Below are positions 9,355 to 17,482 of a stretch of 44,900 nucleotides of DNA, one piece after another. The translations under genes and the position numbers were made by a program. The notes beneath the pieces were generated by a model. The model worked only from the letters and a program-made list of their open reading frames with translations, had not been told where the DNA came from and did no database searches. This stretch comes from an uncultured Collinsella sp. (GTDB taxonomy: Bacteria; Actinomycetota; Coriobacteriia; Coriobacteriales; Coriobacteriaceae): assembly GCA_900539735.1 (NCBI GenBank), contig UQDE01000018.1, forward strand, positions 1 to 44,900. Direction: 5' to 3'. Each line of letters starts with the position of its first letter. The first letter of the stretch is position 1.

Positions 9355-9390
9355 GGAGGCCTCCGCGGCGATGCGGAGGCCTCCTTTTTT
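9355..9390 (+). terminator. Rho-independent terminator of the nad operon, possibly bidirectional
   Basis: A perfect 12-bp GC-rich stem (GGAGGCCTCCGC at 9355-9366 and its complement at 9373-9384) is followed by six T residues. A preceding AAAA run could let it also end the convergent ferredoxin transcript. Confidence 0.92.
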
Positions 9391-9429
9391 GTGCACGGTG
9401 TACTTTTGAGTGTGCAAGTGGGGGAGTTA

Positions 9430-9615
9430 TTACTCCTCGACGATCTCGGTGATCGCGCCAGCGGGGCAAGCGTCCTGGCAAGCGCCACAGGCGACGCAGG
9501 AATCCTCGTCAGCGACGGTGGCGACGTCCTGGAGCTCCAGAACGCCAGCGGGGCAGGAGTCGACGCAAACGCCACAAGCGATGCACTCGTCGGCATCAAT
9601 TACGGGATGAGCCAT
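9430..9615 (-). CDS. 2[4Fe-4S] ferredoxin
   Basis: A 61-residue bacterial-type ferredoxin with two complete cluster motifs, CIACGVCVDSCP (C11-C21) and CVACGACQDACP (C40-C50), the classical CxxCxxCxxxCP pattern. It is a cytoplasmic low-potential electron carrier in anaerobes. The frame is open upstream, but the ATG at 9615 has AGAGAGGAAA in front and gives the usual MAHxIDADEC start. It is transcribed alone, convergent with the nad operon. The acidic C-terminus (EIVEE) is normal for the family. Confidence 0.95.
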   Translation of the reverse strand: MAHPVIDADECIACGVCVDSCPAGVLELQDVATVADEDSCVACGACQDACPAGAITEIVEE

Positions 9616-9676
9616 GGTAGTTTCCTCTCTGTTGACCGACGCTACAGGCGATGCGCGTCGGTTTGATTCGGGCAAA

Positions 9677-9704
9677 AACATACCACGGGAGCGACCGTTT
9701 GCAA
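9677..9704 (-). promoter_or_regulatory. Candidate promoter of the ferredoxin gene
   Basis: On the minus strand TTGCAA (9699-9704) and TATGTT (9677-9682) are 16 bases apart, about 60 bases upstream of the ferredoxin ATG. This is a sequence match only. Confidence 0.4.
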
Positions 9705-10023
9705 TACCCTCTGACCGGCATCTTCATACCGTTCGCCGAGTATGCCACGGCTTACTAAAAAATATGCAGGTGAGGCCGTTGAGCTGCGCAAATGTTAGCT
9801 AAAGGTGACTCGTAATATTGAGCGATTGAGCGAGCTTTTGGAAAGCGTGTCCCGGAATCGACGCCCAAAACGGGTCACGCCTTCCTCGGGGTCGCCCCAG
9901 ACCGCCCCAGGCACCCCCAGATCCAAACCTCAGCCATCTCTACATAGATCTCAATAGATTTGCCCAGAACTCAAACAGTGCGTCTACCTGCGCATTTGCG
10001 AACCTAAACTCTCGGCAATAAGA
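9705..10023. other. Intergenic stretch between ferredoxin and the dnaK control region
   Basis: No supportable gene. Around 9838-9885 there is an isolated GGAAAGCGTGTCCCGGAA-like segment that resembles one arm of the hairpin units at 35939-36143, followed by CCCC-rich sequence. It is probably a decayed copy of that repeat family. Confidence 0.4.
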
Positions 10024-10057
10024 AATCTTATATGAATTGACTTAGATTTTGTATATT
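10024..10057 (+). promoter_or_regulatory. dnaK promoter with HspR-type operator box
   Basis: AATCTTA (10024-10030) and TTAGATT (10042-10048) form an imperfect inverted repeat with an 11-base spacer, followed at once by TATATT (10052-10057) as a possible -10. The same box with the same spacer occurs before clpB at 20454-20478, with 20 of 25 positions identical. HspR is encoded in this operon and classically binds HAIR inverted repeats before dnaK and clpB in actinobacteria. This box differs in sequence from the Streptomyces consensus, so binding is inference. Confidence 0.65.
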
Positions 10058-10158
10058 CCGACCCATAAGGGGATACACTACATCCTGAAAGACAAGCCGA
10101 AGCGCCGCGCGACAGATCATCGAGGCGGCGCGAACGCAAAAGAGAGAGGGAATTTCTA

Positions 10159-12051
10159 ATGAGTAAGATTCTTGGTATCGACCTTGGTACTACTAACTCC
10201 GCTATGGCCGTTCTCGAGGGCGGTTCTCCGACCATTATCGTGAACGCCGAGGGCGACCGCACCACCCCGTCCGTTGTCGGCTTCCGTGCTGACGGCGACC
10301 GCGTCGTGGGTAAGGCCGCTAAGAACCAGGCTGTCACCAACCCCAAGAACACCGTGTTCTCCATCAAGCGCTTCATGGGCCGCAAGTACTCCGAGTGCAC
10401 CTCCGAGATCAAGACCGTGCCGTACGAGGTCAAGGAGGGCCAGGGTGGCCGTGCCGTCGTCGACATCGAGGGCAAGGATTACACCGCCGAGCAGGTGAGC
10501 GCCATGACGCTCGCTAAGATGAAGGCCGACGCCGAGAAGTATCTGGGCGAGACCGTCACCGACGCCGTCATCACCGTCCCGGCTTACTTCAACGACGCCC
10601 AGCGTCAGGCCACCAAGGACGCCGGTAAGATCGCCGGCCTCAACGTCAAGCGTATCGTCAACGAGCCGACCGCTGCTGCTCTTGCCTATGGCCTGGACAA
10701 GCAGGGCACCGACCAGCGCATCCTGGTCTTTGACCTGGGCGGCGGCACCTTCGACGTCTCCATCCTCGACCTCGCCGACGGCGTGTTTGAGGTTCTGTCC
10801 ACCTCGGGCGATAACCACCTGGGCGGCGACGACTGGGATCAGCGCGTCATCGACTGGATGGCCGATAAGTTCCAGCAGGAGAACGGTGTCGATCTGCGTC
10901 AGGACCCCATGGCCCTGCAGCGTCTGAAGGAGGCTGCCGAGAACGCCAAGAAGGAGCTCTCTGCCGCCCAGCAGACCACCATCAACCTGCCGTTCATTAC
11001 CATGAACCAGTCCGGCCCGCTGCACCTCAACTACACGCTGACCCGCGCCGAGTTCGAGAAGATCACCCGCGACCTGCTCGAGCGCTGCAAGCAGCCTGTC
11101 ACCAACGCCCTGCGCGACGCCAAGCTTAAGCTCTCCGATCTGACCGAGGTCATCCTCGTCGGCGGCTCCACCCGTATGCCCGCCGTCCAGGAGCTCGTCA
11201 AGACCATGACCGGCAAGCAGCCCAACATGTCCGTGAACCCCGACGAGGTCGTTGCCGACGGCGCTGCCGTCCAGGGCGGCGTGCTCACCGGCGACGTCGA
11301 GGGCATCCTGCTGCTCGACGTTACCCCGCTGTCGCTGGGCGTCGAGACCATGGGCGGCATCATGACCAAGATGATCGACCGCAACACCACGATCCCGACC
11401 TCCAAGACCGAGGTCTACTCCACCGCTGCCGACAACCAGACCAGCGTCGAGATCAACGTGCTCCAGGGCGAGCGCGAGCTTGCCCGCGACAACAAGTCGC
11501 TCGGTAAGTTCCAGCTGACCGGTATCCCGGCTGCCCGCCGCGGCGTGCCGCAGATCGAGGTCACCTTCGACATCGACGCCAACGGTATCGTCAAGGTCTC
11601 CGCTAAGGACAAGGGCACCGGCAAGGAGCAGCAGATCACCATCTCCGGCTCCACTGCTCTGTCCGACGATGAAGTCGATCGTATGGTCAAGGACGCCGAG
11701 GCTCATGCCGAGGAGGACAAGAAGCAGAAGGAAGAGGTCGAGGTCCGCAACCAGACCGACAGCCTGTGCTACTCCACCGAGCAGACCCTCAACGAGCTGG
11801 GCGACAAGGTTTCCGCCGACGTGAAGTCCAAGGCCGAGGCCGCTATCGCCGACGCCAAGAAGGCGCTCGAGGGCTCTGACGTCGAGGCCATCAAGGCCGC
11901 CGGCGAGTCCCTGCAGTCTGTGGCCTACGAGCTGGCTCAGGTTGTCTACGCCGACGCTCAGCAGCAGACCGACGGTGCCGCCGGTGCCCAGCCTGCCGAC
12001 GATGACGTCGTCGACGCCGACTACGAGGTTGTGGACGACGAGGACAAGTAA
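10159..12051 (+). CDS. dnaK: Chaperone protein DnaK (Hsp70)
   Basis: ATP-dependent Hsp70 chaperone of 630 residues. The ATPase domain carries GIDLGTTNSA at the N-terminus, VPAYFNDAQRQATKDAG, FDLGGGTFDVSI and GGSTRMPAVQ. The substrate-binding domain includes LLDVTPLSLGVET, and the tail ends in an acidic DADYEVVDDEDK, as usual. ATG at 10159 follows GAGAGAGGG (10142-10150). It heads dnaK-grpE-dnaJ-hspR; grpE begins three bases after its stop. Regulation by HspR through the upstream box is likely, giving a feedback loop in which DnaK acts as co-repressor in known systems. Confidence 0.98.
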   Translation: MSKILGIDLGTTNSAMAVLEGGSPTIIVNAEGDRTTPSVVGFRADGDRVVGKAAKNQAVTNPKNTVFSIKRFMGRKYSECTSEIKTVPYEVKEGQGGRAVVDIEGKDYTAEQVSAMTLAKMKADAEKYLGETVTDAVITVPAYFNDAQRQATKDAGKIAGLNVKRIVNEPTAAALAYGLDKQGTDQRILVFDLGGGTFDVSILDLADGVFEVLSTSGDNHLGGDDWDQRVIDWMADKFQQENGVDLRQDPMALQRLKEAAENAKKELSAAQQTTINLPFITMNQSGPLHLNYTLTRAEFEKITRDLLERCKQPVTNALRDAKLKLSDLTEVILVGGSTRMPAVQELVKTMTGKQPNMSVNPDEVVADGAAVQGGVLTGDVEGILLLDVTPLSLGVETMGGIMTKMIDRNTTIPTSKTEVYSTAADNQTSVEINVLQGERELARDNKSLGKFQLTGIPAARRGVPQIEVTFDIDANGIVKVSAKDKGTGKEQQITISGSTALSDDEVDRMVKDAEAHAEEDKKQKEEVEVRNQTDSLCYSTEQTLNELGDKVSADVKSKAEAAIADAKKALEGSDVEAIKAAGESLQSVAYELAQVVYADAQQQTDGAAGAQPADDDVVDADYEVVDDEDK

Positions 12052-12053
12052 TC

Positions 12054-12896
12054 ATGTCCGCCCGTAAAGCTCGCACGGAGGCGGCTGCCGCTGGCGCCGC
12101 CCCCGTTGACTCTGAGGAGAAGGACGTGAAGATTCCCGTAGAGGCCGTCGACGATACCGAGGCCAACGAGGCCGAGGCCGCCGAGGCTGCCGAGAACCAG
12201 GTAGAGGATTCCAACAAGGAGGCGACGATGACCGAGGACGAGATGGTGGAAGCCGCTATCCGCGCCGGTGAGGAAGCCGCCGACAACGACTTTAAGCTTA
12301 AGTTCGAGCAGGCTCAGAAGGAGCTTACCGACGTGCGCAACGAGCTTGATGCTGCGGCAGAGGCTCAGAAGGCCGCCGAGGACAAGGCAAAGGACGCCAC
12401 CGAGCGCACCGCCCGTCTGCAGGCCGACTGGGAGAACTTTCGTCGCCGCACCGCAAACGAGCGTATCGCCGAGCGCGAGCGCGCGACCGAGAAGCTTGTC
12501 ACCGCGCTGTTGCCGGTGATCGACGATATCGAGCGCGCGATCGACCATGCCCGCAGCCAAGAGCTTTCCGACGACTTTAAGCAGTTCGTCGACGGCGTCG
12601 ATGCGGTTCATGCCAAGCTGCTTGATGTGTTTGCGCACGAGGGCGTTGAGCCCATCGATCCCAAGGGCGAGGCGTTCGATCCGCTCGAGCATCAGGCCGT
12701 GGGTCGCGTCGAGGACGCATCGCAGTATGACGAGACCGTCAACGATGTGTACCAGAAGGGCTACCGCATGGCGGATCGCATCCTGCGTTCCGCGATGGTG
12801 ACGGTGACCTACGGTGGCGAGAAGCGCCCCGCACCGGAGCCCGAAGCGGCGCCCGAGGATGCTACGGCCGATACGGTCGAGAGTACCGAGGAGTAA
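12054..12896 (+). CDS. grpE: Nucleotide exchange factor GrpE
   Basis: GrpE releases ADP from DnaK. The 280-residue protein has a long acidic, Ala/Glu-rich N-terminal extension (residues 1-80), then a coiled coil (about 85-130) and the C-terminal beta domain with NFRRRT, LLPVIDDIERA, DPLEHQAV and the GYRMADRILRSAMVTV signature. The start is two bases after the dnaK stop; an internal ATG at 12229 could produce a shorter form. The extension is longer than in E. coli GrpE, in line with actinobacterial proteins. Confidence 0.95.
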   Translation: MSARKARTEAAAAGAAPVDSEEKDVKIPVEAVDDTEANEAEAAEAAENQVEDSNKEATMTEDEMVEAAIRAGEEAADNDFKLKFEQAQKELTDVRNELDAAAEAQKAAEDKAKDATERTARLQADWENFRRRTANERIAERERATEKLVTALLPVIDDIERAIDHARSQELSDDFKQFVDGVDAVHAKLLDVFAHEGVEPIDPKGEAFDPLEHQAVGRVEDASQYDETVNDVYQKGYRMADRILRSAMVTVTYGGEKRPAPEPEAAPEDATADTVESTEE

Positions 12897-12901
12897 TTGA
12901 G

Positions 12902-12935
12902 AAGGGCCCCGGGGCAACACCCGGGGCCCTTTCTG
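12902..12935 (+). terminator. Hairpin between grpE and dnaJ, partial terminator
   Basis: A 12-bp stem (AAGGGCCCCGGG at 12902-12913 and its complement at 12920-12931) with a short T-run lies directly after grpE. The weak T-tract suggests partial termination that would lower dnaJ-hspR expression relative to dnaK-grpE. Confidence 0.65.
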
Positions 12936-13004
12936 GCCTAGTGCCATATGAAAGCATGAGCCGTCGTCTGCATGGGCGGCGGACGTAACAGGAGAGGAGC
13001 TACG

Positions 13005-13970
13005 ATGGCTGCAGGCAAAACCTTCTATGACATCCTGGGCGTATCCAAGAGCGCCTCCGACAAAGAGATCAAGAGCGCGTTTCGTAAGCTCGCGCAAAAA
13101 TATCACCCCGATGCCGGCGGCGACGAGGCCAAGTTCAAGGAGATCAGCGAGGCCTACGAGACGCTTTCGGACGAGAAGAAGCGCAAAGAGTACGACCAGA
13201 TGCTCATGTTTGGCGGCATGCCGGGCGCGGGCGGCGCGTATGGCGGAGGCTACGGCGCCGGTGCCGGCGCGAGCGGCTGGGGCGATATCTTCGACAGTAT
13301 CTTTAGCGGCAACGGCGCCTGGGGCAGCGATTGGGGCTCGGGCTTTGCCGGGGCCGCGGGCGCTGCCGGTGCGGGCGCGGGCCGCAACCGCGCGCGCAAG
13401 GGCGGCGACCTGTCGTTGACTGTCGACGTAACGGCCGAGGATGCGTTCCGCGGCGTGACGCACAAGGTCACCTACCGCATTCCCTCGACAGGCGAGCAGC
13501 AGACCATCACGGTCTCGGTGCCTGCGGGTGCGGTCGACGGCGGCAAATTGCGCTACAAGCGCCGTGGCGAGTACGGCGTTGCCGGAGGCGAGCGCGGCGA
13601 CTTGGTCGTGACCACGCATGTGGAGGAGCATCCGCTGTTTAAGCGCAAGGGTGCCGACGTGACCATGGAGGTGCCGATCTCGGTCTATGAGGCGGCGCTC
13701 GGCTGCACGGTGGATGTGCCCACGCCCGGCGGCGCGACGGTTCGTCTGAAGGTGCCCGCTGGCACCCAGACGGGCAAGAAGTTCCGTTTTAAGGAGATGG
13801 GTGCACCCGACGTTAAGCATCGCGGCCGCACGGGTGCGCTGCTCGTCGAGATCAAGGTGCAGGTTCCCACGAACCTGTCCGACGATGAGCGCGATGCCAT
13901 GACCAGGCTGCGCGAGGCCGACACGCGCGATTATCGCGAGAAGGTCAACCGTTACAAGGCGACGTACTAG
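13005..13970 (+). CDS. dnaJ: DnaJ-family co-chaperone without zinc finger (CbpA/DnaJ2 type)
   Basis: A 321-residue Hsp40. The J domain (residues 5-70) contains HPD at 34-36, needed to stimulate DnaK ATPase. A Gly-rich linker follows (about 75-135), then the two beta-barrel peptide-binding domains. The four CxxCxGxG zinc repeats of type I DnaJ are absent, so this is a type II Hsp40 even though it holds the dnaJ place in the operon. ATG at 13005 is preceded by GGAGAGGAG; the frame is open further upstream but without a ribosome binding site. Confidence 0.92.
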   Translation: MAAGKTFYDILGVSKSASDKEIKSAFRKLAQKYHPDAGGDEAKFKEISEAYETLSDEKKRKEYDQMLMFGGMPGAGGAYGGGYGAGAGASGWGDIFDSIFSGNGAWGSDWGSGFAGAAGAAGAGAGRNRARKGGDLSLTVDVTAEDAFRGVTHKVTYRIPSTGEQQTITVSVPAGAVDGGKLRYKRRGEYGVAGGERGDLVVTTHVEEHPLFKRKGADVTMEVPISVYEAALGCTVDVPTPGGATVRLKVPAGTQTGKKFRFKEMGAPDVKHRGRTGALLVEIKVQVPTNLSDDERDAMTRLREADTRDYREKVNRYKATY

Positions 13971-14042
13971 GGCGGTCGTGGCGCACGCCCGCGCCCGCGG
14001 GCTTATGATGGACGATAACGAGACGGAAAGGGGTCAGGTAGC

Positions 14043-14459
14043 ATGGCCGAGGACAATAGGAACAAACCGCTGTACATGATCAGCGTGGCGGCCGAGCTGA
14101 CCGGCATGCATCCGCAGACTCTGCGCGTCTACGAGTCCAAGGGCCTGGTGAACCCTCAGCGCTCGGGCGGTAACACGCGTCTGTATTCGCGTGCCGATAT
14201 CGAGCGCCTGGAGCTCATCAACCAGCTCACCGACGAGGGCATCAACCTTGCCGGCGTGGTGCGCATCCTCGATATGAAGGAGCGTGCCGAGGAGCGTGAG
14301 CGCGAGAACGAAAAGCTCCGTGCTCGCGTGCGCCAGCTCGAGGACGAGCTGCATGAGTACAAGATGCAGAAGAAGATCACCGCCCTGGCCCCGCGCGATG
14401 GTTCAGTCAACCCCGAGCAGGTCATGCGCAAGCTTTTGGGTGCCGGCGGGGATTTGTAG
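14043..14459 (+). CDS. hspR: MerR-family heat-shock repressor HspR
   Basis: A 138-residue regulator with the HspR form of the MerR helix-turn-helix: YMISVAAELTGMHPQTLRVYE followed by the wing SGGNTRLYSRADIERL, then a coiled coil (residues 75-110). HspR represses dnaK and clpB operons with DnaK as co-repressor in Streptomyces and relatives. Here it closes the dnaK operon, and matching boxes precede dnaK and clpB. ATG at 14043 follows AAAGGGGT. Confidence 0.92.
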   Translation: MAEDNRNKPLYMISVAAELTGMHPQTLRVYESKGLVNPQRSGGNTRLYSRADIERLELINQLTDEGINLAGVVRILDMKERAEERERENEKLRARVRQLEDELHEYKMQKKITALAPRDGSVNPEQVMRKLLGAGGDL

Positions 14460-14485
14460 TTACGCGGTTTTACCAAACCGCGTAA
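14460..14485 (+). terminator. Hairpin after hspR
   Basis: An 11-bp perfect stem (TTACGCGGTTT at 14460-14470 and its complement at 14475-14485) starts one base after the hspR stop. No T-run follows, so termination strength is uncertain. Confidence 0.55.
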
Positions 14486-14499
14486 CCAGTTGACGCTGC

Positions 14500-14598
14500 A
14501 AGCCCGCCAGAGCGGCAATCTGCCTTTCAACTTCGGCGGCATGATCAAAAGATCAATGCCGCCTTGTTTCAAGGCACCTTGCTCGCTCTGGCGGGCTT
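14500..14598. repeat. About 100-base foldback element
   Basis: The outer arms (14500-14518 and 14579-14598, GCCCGCCAGAGCG and its complement) enclose a second pairing around CTTTCAA and an inner stem GGCGGCATGATC/GATCAATGCCGCC with an AAAA loop. Nearly the whole element can fold on itself. No credible coding sequence overlaps it. It may be a miniature repeat or a structured RNA. Confidence 0.65.
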
Positions 14599-14886
14599 TC
14601 GCTGCCCGCGCCAAAACATCGGCGTTGCCATGGCCCGGATGCGGCACTTGGGAACGTTCCTCACTTTGGAAATACGGCCCGCTCGCTGTCCGTCCTCTAC
14701 CTGCGACGTTGCCTTGCTCCGGATGCGGTAGTCATTGGGGACGTTCTTAAATGACTAGTTGAAAGGGACACACTTGCACCAAATCCGCCGGTCCTGCACC
14801 GGGCTCGTCCTATGCTTTACCGAGATAAAGTGAACGTGTAGATTCGTAACCCGCTCGCAACCGTTCTATGGCACGATATTGAACGA
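14599..14886. other. Intergenic stretch upstream of the aconitase-like gene
   Basis: No gene supported. The tracts GGAACGTTCCTCACTTTGGAA (split across 14651-14672) and GGGGACGTTCTTAAATGACTAG (split across 14735-14757) look like the GGGACGTTC-type flanks that often accompany REP/RAYT-like repeats in high-GC anaerobes. This resemblance is from memory. Confidence 0.3.
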
Positions 14887-14931
14887 ATGTATGCTATGCG
14901 CCCAAATCTTTTGGGCAGAGTGGGAGACAGT

Positions 14932-17232
14932 ATGGTCAAGCTGTACGAGGACGGCATCTACCTGCGCGGCGGCAGCGAGGTCGTGCCTGCGGCCGAGGCT
15001 GCCGAGCGCGGCATTACGCAGACGCCCGAGGACGCCAAGCGCGGCACCATCGCGTATTCGATCCTCCAGGCACACAATACGTCCGGAGATCCCGAGGCGC
15101 TCAAGATTCGCTTCGATGCCATGGCGAGCCATGACATCACCTTTGTCGGCATCATCCAGACGGCGCGCGCCTCGGGCATGGAGCAGTTCCCGCTGCCCTA
15201 CGTGCTCACCAACTGTCATAACTCGTTGTGCGCCGTGGGCGGCACCATCAACGAGGATGACCATGTCTTCGGTCTCTCGGCGGCTAAAAAGTACGGCGGC
15301 ATCTTCGTGCCCCCGCACATCGCGGTCATCCACTCCTTTATGCGCGAAAATTTTGCCGGCTGCGGCAAGATGATCCTGGGTTCCGACTCGCACACCCGCT
15401 ACGGTGCCCTGGGCACCATGGCCGTGGGTGAGGGCGGCGGCGAGCTGGCCAAGCAGCTGCTGCGCGATACCTACGACGTCGCCTATCCCGGCGTCGTTGC
15501 CATCTACCTCACGGGAGCCCCGCGCCCCGGTGTGGGCCCGCACGACGTGGCGCTTGCCATCATCCGCGCCGTCTTTGCCAAGGGCTACGTCAAGAACAAG
15601 GTCATGGAGTTCGTGGGCCCCGGCATCGCGAGCATGACGACCGACTACCGTAATGGCGTCGATGTCATGACCACCGAGACCACCTGCCTCTCTTCCATCT
15701 GGGCGACTGACGAAGACACACACGCGTTCCTCACCATGCACGGCCGCGGTGACGACTACCGCGAGCTCAAGCCTGCCGATGTCGCCTATTACGACGGTTG
15801 CGTCGAGGTCGACCTGTCCAGCATCAAGCCCATGATTGCGCTGCCGTTCCATCCTTCCAACGGCTTCGAGATCGACGAGCTCAACGAGAACCTCGAGGAC
15901 ATCCTGCACGAGGTGGAGCTTGAGGCCGCCAAGATCGGCGAGGGCAAGACGCACTTTAGCCTGCTCGACAAGATCGTCGACGGCAAGCTGCACGTGCAGC
16001 AGGGCGTCATTGCCGGCTGCTCGGGCGGCAACTACGACTCCGTGGTGCAGGCGGCCCGCGTGCTCAAGGGCACCAACACCGGCTGCGGCGAGTTCTCGCT
16101 GTCGGTCTATCCCACGAGCCAGCCCGTGGCGCTCGAGCTCACGCGTCGCGGCTATATGTACGACCTCATGGAGGCCGGTGCCATCGTGCGCACGGCGTTC
16201 TGCGGCCCGTGCTTCGGCGCCGGCGACACGCCCGCCAACAACGGCCTTTCCATCCGCCACACCACGCGCAACTTCCCCAACCGCGAGGGTTCCAAGCCGG
16301 GTAATGGCCAGCTGAGCGCCGTGGCCCTGATGGACGCCCGCTCCATTGCGACGACGGCTGCCAACGGCGGCGTCCTGACGTCGGCGACCGACCTGCCCGA
16401 GGAGACTTGGGACGAGGCCTGCGAGTACGCCTTTGACGACGCGCCGTACAAAAAGCGTGTGTACTGGGGCTTTGGCAAGGCGGAGCCTGCCGACGAGCTG
16501 GTCGAGGGTCCCAACATCAAGCCGTGGCCTGCGATGGAGCCTCTCGGCGACGATGTCCTGCTCAAGGTGTGCTCCAAGATCATGGATCCGGTCACCACGA
16601 CTGACGAGCTCATTCCTTCGGGCGAAACGAGCTCCTTCCGCTCCAACCCGCTGGGTCTGGCCGAGTTTACGCTCAGCCGTCGCGACCCGGCCTACGTGGG
16701 TCGCTCCAAGGAGGTCGACGCCGTGGAGAAGCGTCGCGTGGCCGGCGAGTCCGCAGGCGACCTGGCGGCGCTCGATGCCGAGCTTGCTGGTGTGTTTGAG
16801 GCACTGGCCGGCGCGGGTGTCGCGGCCGATGCCAAGGTGACCGAGTACGGCTCTATGCTCTATGCCAAGAAGCCCGGTGACGGTTCTGCCCGCGAGCAGG
16901 CTGCGAGCTGCCAGCGCGTAATTGGCGGCCTGGCCAACATCGTCCACGAGTACGCCACCAAGCGTTATCGCTCCAACGTGATGAACTGGGGCATGGTGCC
17001 CTTCCAGATGGAGGCGGAGCCCAACTTTGAGGTGGGCGACTACGTCTTTGTGCCGGGTATCCGTGCCGCGCTCGATGGCGACCTGCAGAACATCGCCGCG
17101 TACGTAGTGCGCGCCGACGGTGCGGTCGAGCAGATTGAGCTCTATATTGCCGATATGACGGCAGAGGAGCGTGCCATCGTCAAGGCCGGCTGCCTGATCA
17201 ACTACAACAAGTTCAAGACCGCTGCCGAGTAA
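14932..17232 (+). CDS. Aconitase-superfamily hydratase (YbhJ-like)
   Basis: A 766-residue [4Fe-4S] hydro-lyase of the aconitase superfamily. Visible landmarks are GSDSHTRYGALGTMAVGEGG, the first cluster-cysteine region IAGCSGGNYDS, and FCGPCFGAGDTPANNG followed by TTRNFPNREG, the usual CxxC plus substrate-binding arginine block. It looks closer to the uncharacterized YbhJ-type proteins than to AcnA/AcnB or isopropylmalate isomerase, so the substrate is not known. ATG at 14932 has GTGGGAG in front; ATGs at 14887 and 14896 lack a site. It is a single-gene unit, with a strong hairpin behind. Confidence 0.85.
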   Translation: MVKLYEDGIYLRGGSEVVPAAEAAERGITQTPEDAKRGTIAYSILQAHNTSGDPEALKIRFDAMASHDITFVGIIQTARASGMEQFPLPYVLTNCHNSLCAVGGTINEDDHVFGLSAAKKYGGIFVPPHIAVIHSFMRENFAGCGKMILGSDSHTRYGALGTMAVGEGGGELAKQLLRDTYDVAYPGVVAIYLTGAPRPGVGPHDVALAIIRAVFAKGYVKNKVMEFVGPGIASMTTDYRNGVDVMTTETTCLSSIWATDEDTHAFLTMHGRGDDYRELKPADVAYYDGCVEVDLSSIKPMIALPFHPSNGFEIDELNENLEDILHEVELEAAKIGEGKTHFSLLDKIVDGKLHVQQGVIAGCSGGNYDSVVQAARVLKGTNTGCGEFSLSVYPTSQPVALELTRRGYMYDLMEAGAIVRTAFCGPCFGAGDTPANNGLSIRHTTRNFPNREGSKPGNGQLSAVALMDARSIATTAANGGVLTSATDLPEETWDEACEYAFDDAPYKKRVYWGFGKAEPADELVEGPNIKPWPAMEPLGDDVLLKVCSKIMDPVTTTDELIPSGETSSFRSNPLGLAEFTLSRRDPAYVGRSKEVDAVEKRRVAGESAGDLAALDAELAGVFEALAGAGVAADAKVTEYGSMLYAKKPGDGSAREQAASCQRVIGGLANIVHEYATKRYRSNVMNWGMVPFQMEAEPNFEVGDYVFVPGIRAALDGDLQNIAAYVVRADGAVEQIELYIADMTAEERAIVKAGCLINYNKFKTAAE

Positions 17233-17247
17233 CGCACTTAATTGTCC

Positions 17248-17321
17248 GCCCGGGGCTTACCCTTCCCCGCCCGCTCACGCGCTTCGCGAGGGTCGCGTTC
17301 GGGAAAGGGTAAGCCCCGGGC
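17248..17321 (+). terminator. Long hairpin after the aconitase-like gene
   Basis: Arms of about 20 bases (17248-17267 and 17301-17321, GCCCGGGGCTTACCCTT and its complement) surround a 33-base GC-rich loop that itself contains GCGCTTCGCG-like pairing. It lies about 15 bases after the stop codon. No T-run, so it may be a repeat element serving as a transcript end. Confidence 0.6.
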
Positions 17322-17420
17322 TACATTTCTGCGTTCTCGTTGGGTCTTGAGGGACGCTAAAATCGAGGTTGCAACTCTCCTCTATGGGGGAGTGCGCCTT
17401 TGTTCATATGCTATCTAGAA

Positions 17421-17449
17421 TTGACAGTATGAAGTTGGCGCTTTAAAGT
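17421..17449 (+). promoter_or_regulatory. Candidate promoter of the first exported paralogue
   Basis: TTGACA (17421-17426) and TAAAGT (17444-17449) are separated by 17 bases, 34 bases upstream of the ATG at 17483. Confidence 0.55.
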
Positions 17450-17482
17450 GAGCTCAAAACACTCTCGTTTGTGGAGTTGAAG

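Noticed and set aside
10156..11706. Long minus-strand frame over dnaK
   Set aside because: A well-known antisense frame of dnaK due to codon usage; dnaK itself is complete.
14490..14750. 86-codon frame downstream of hspR
   Set aside because: Overlaps the foldback element; no ribosome site and Cys/Trp/Pro/Arg-rich composition.
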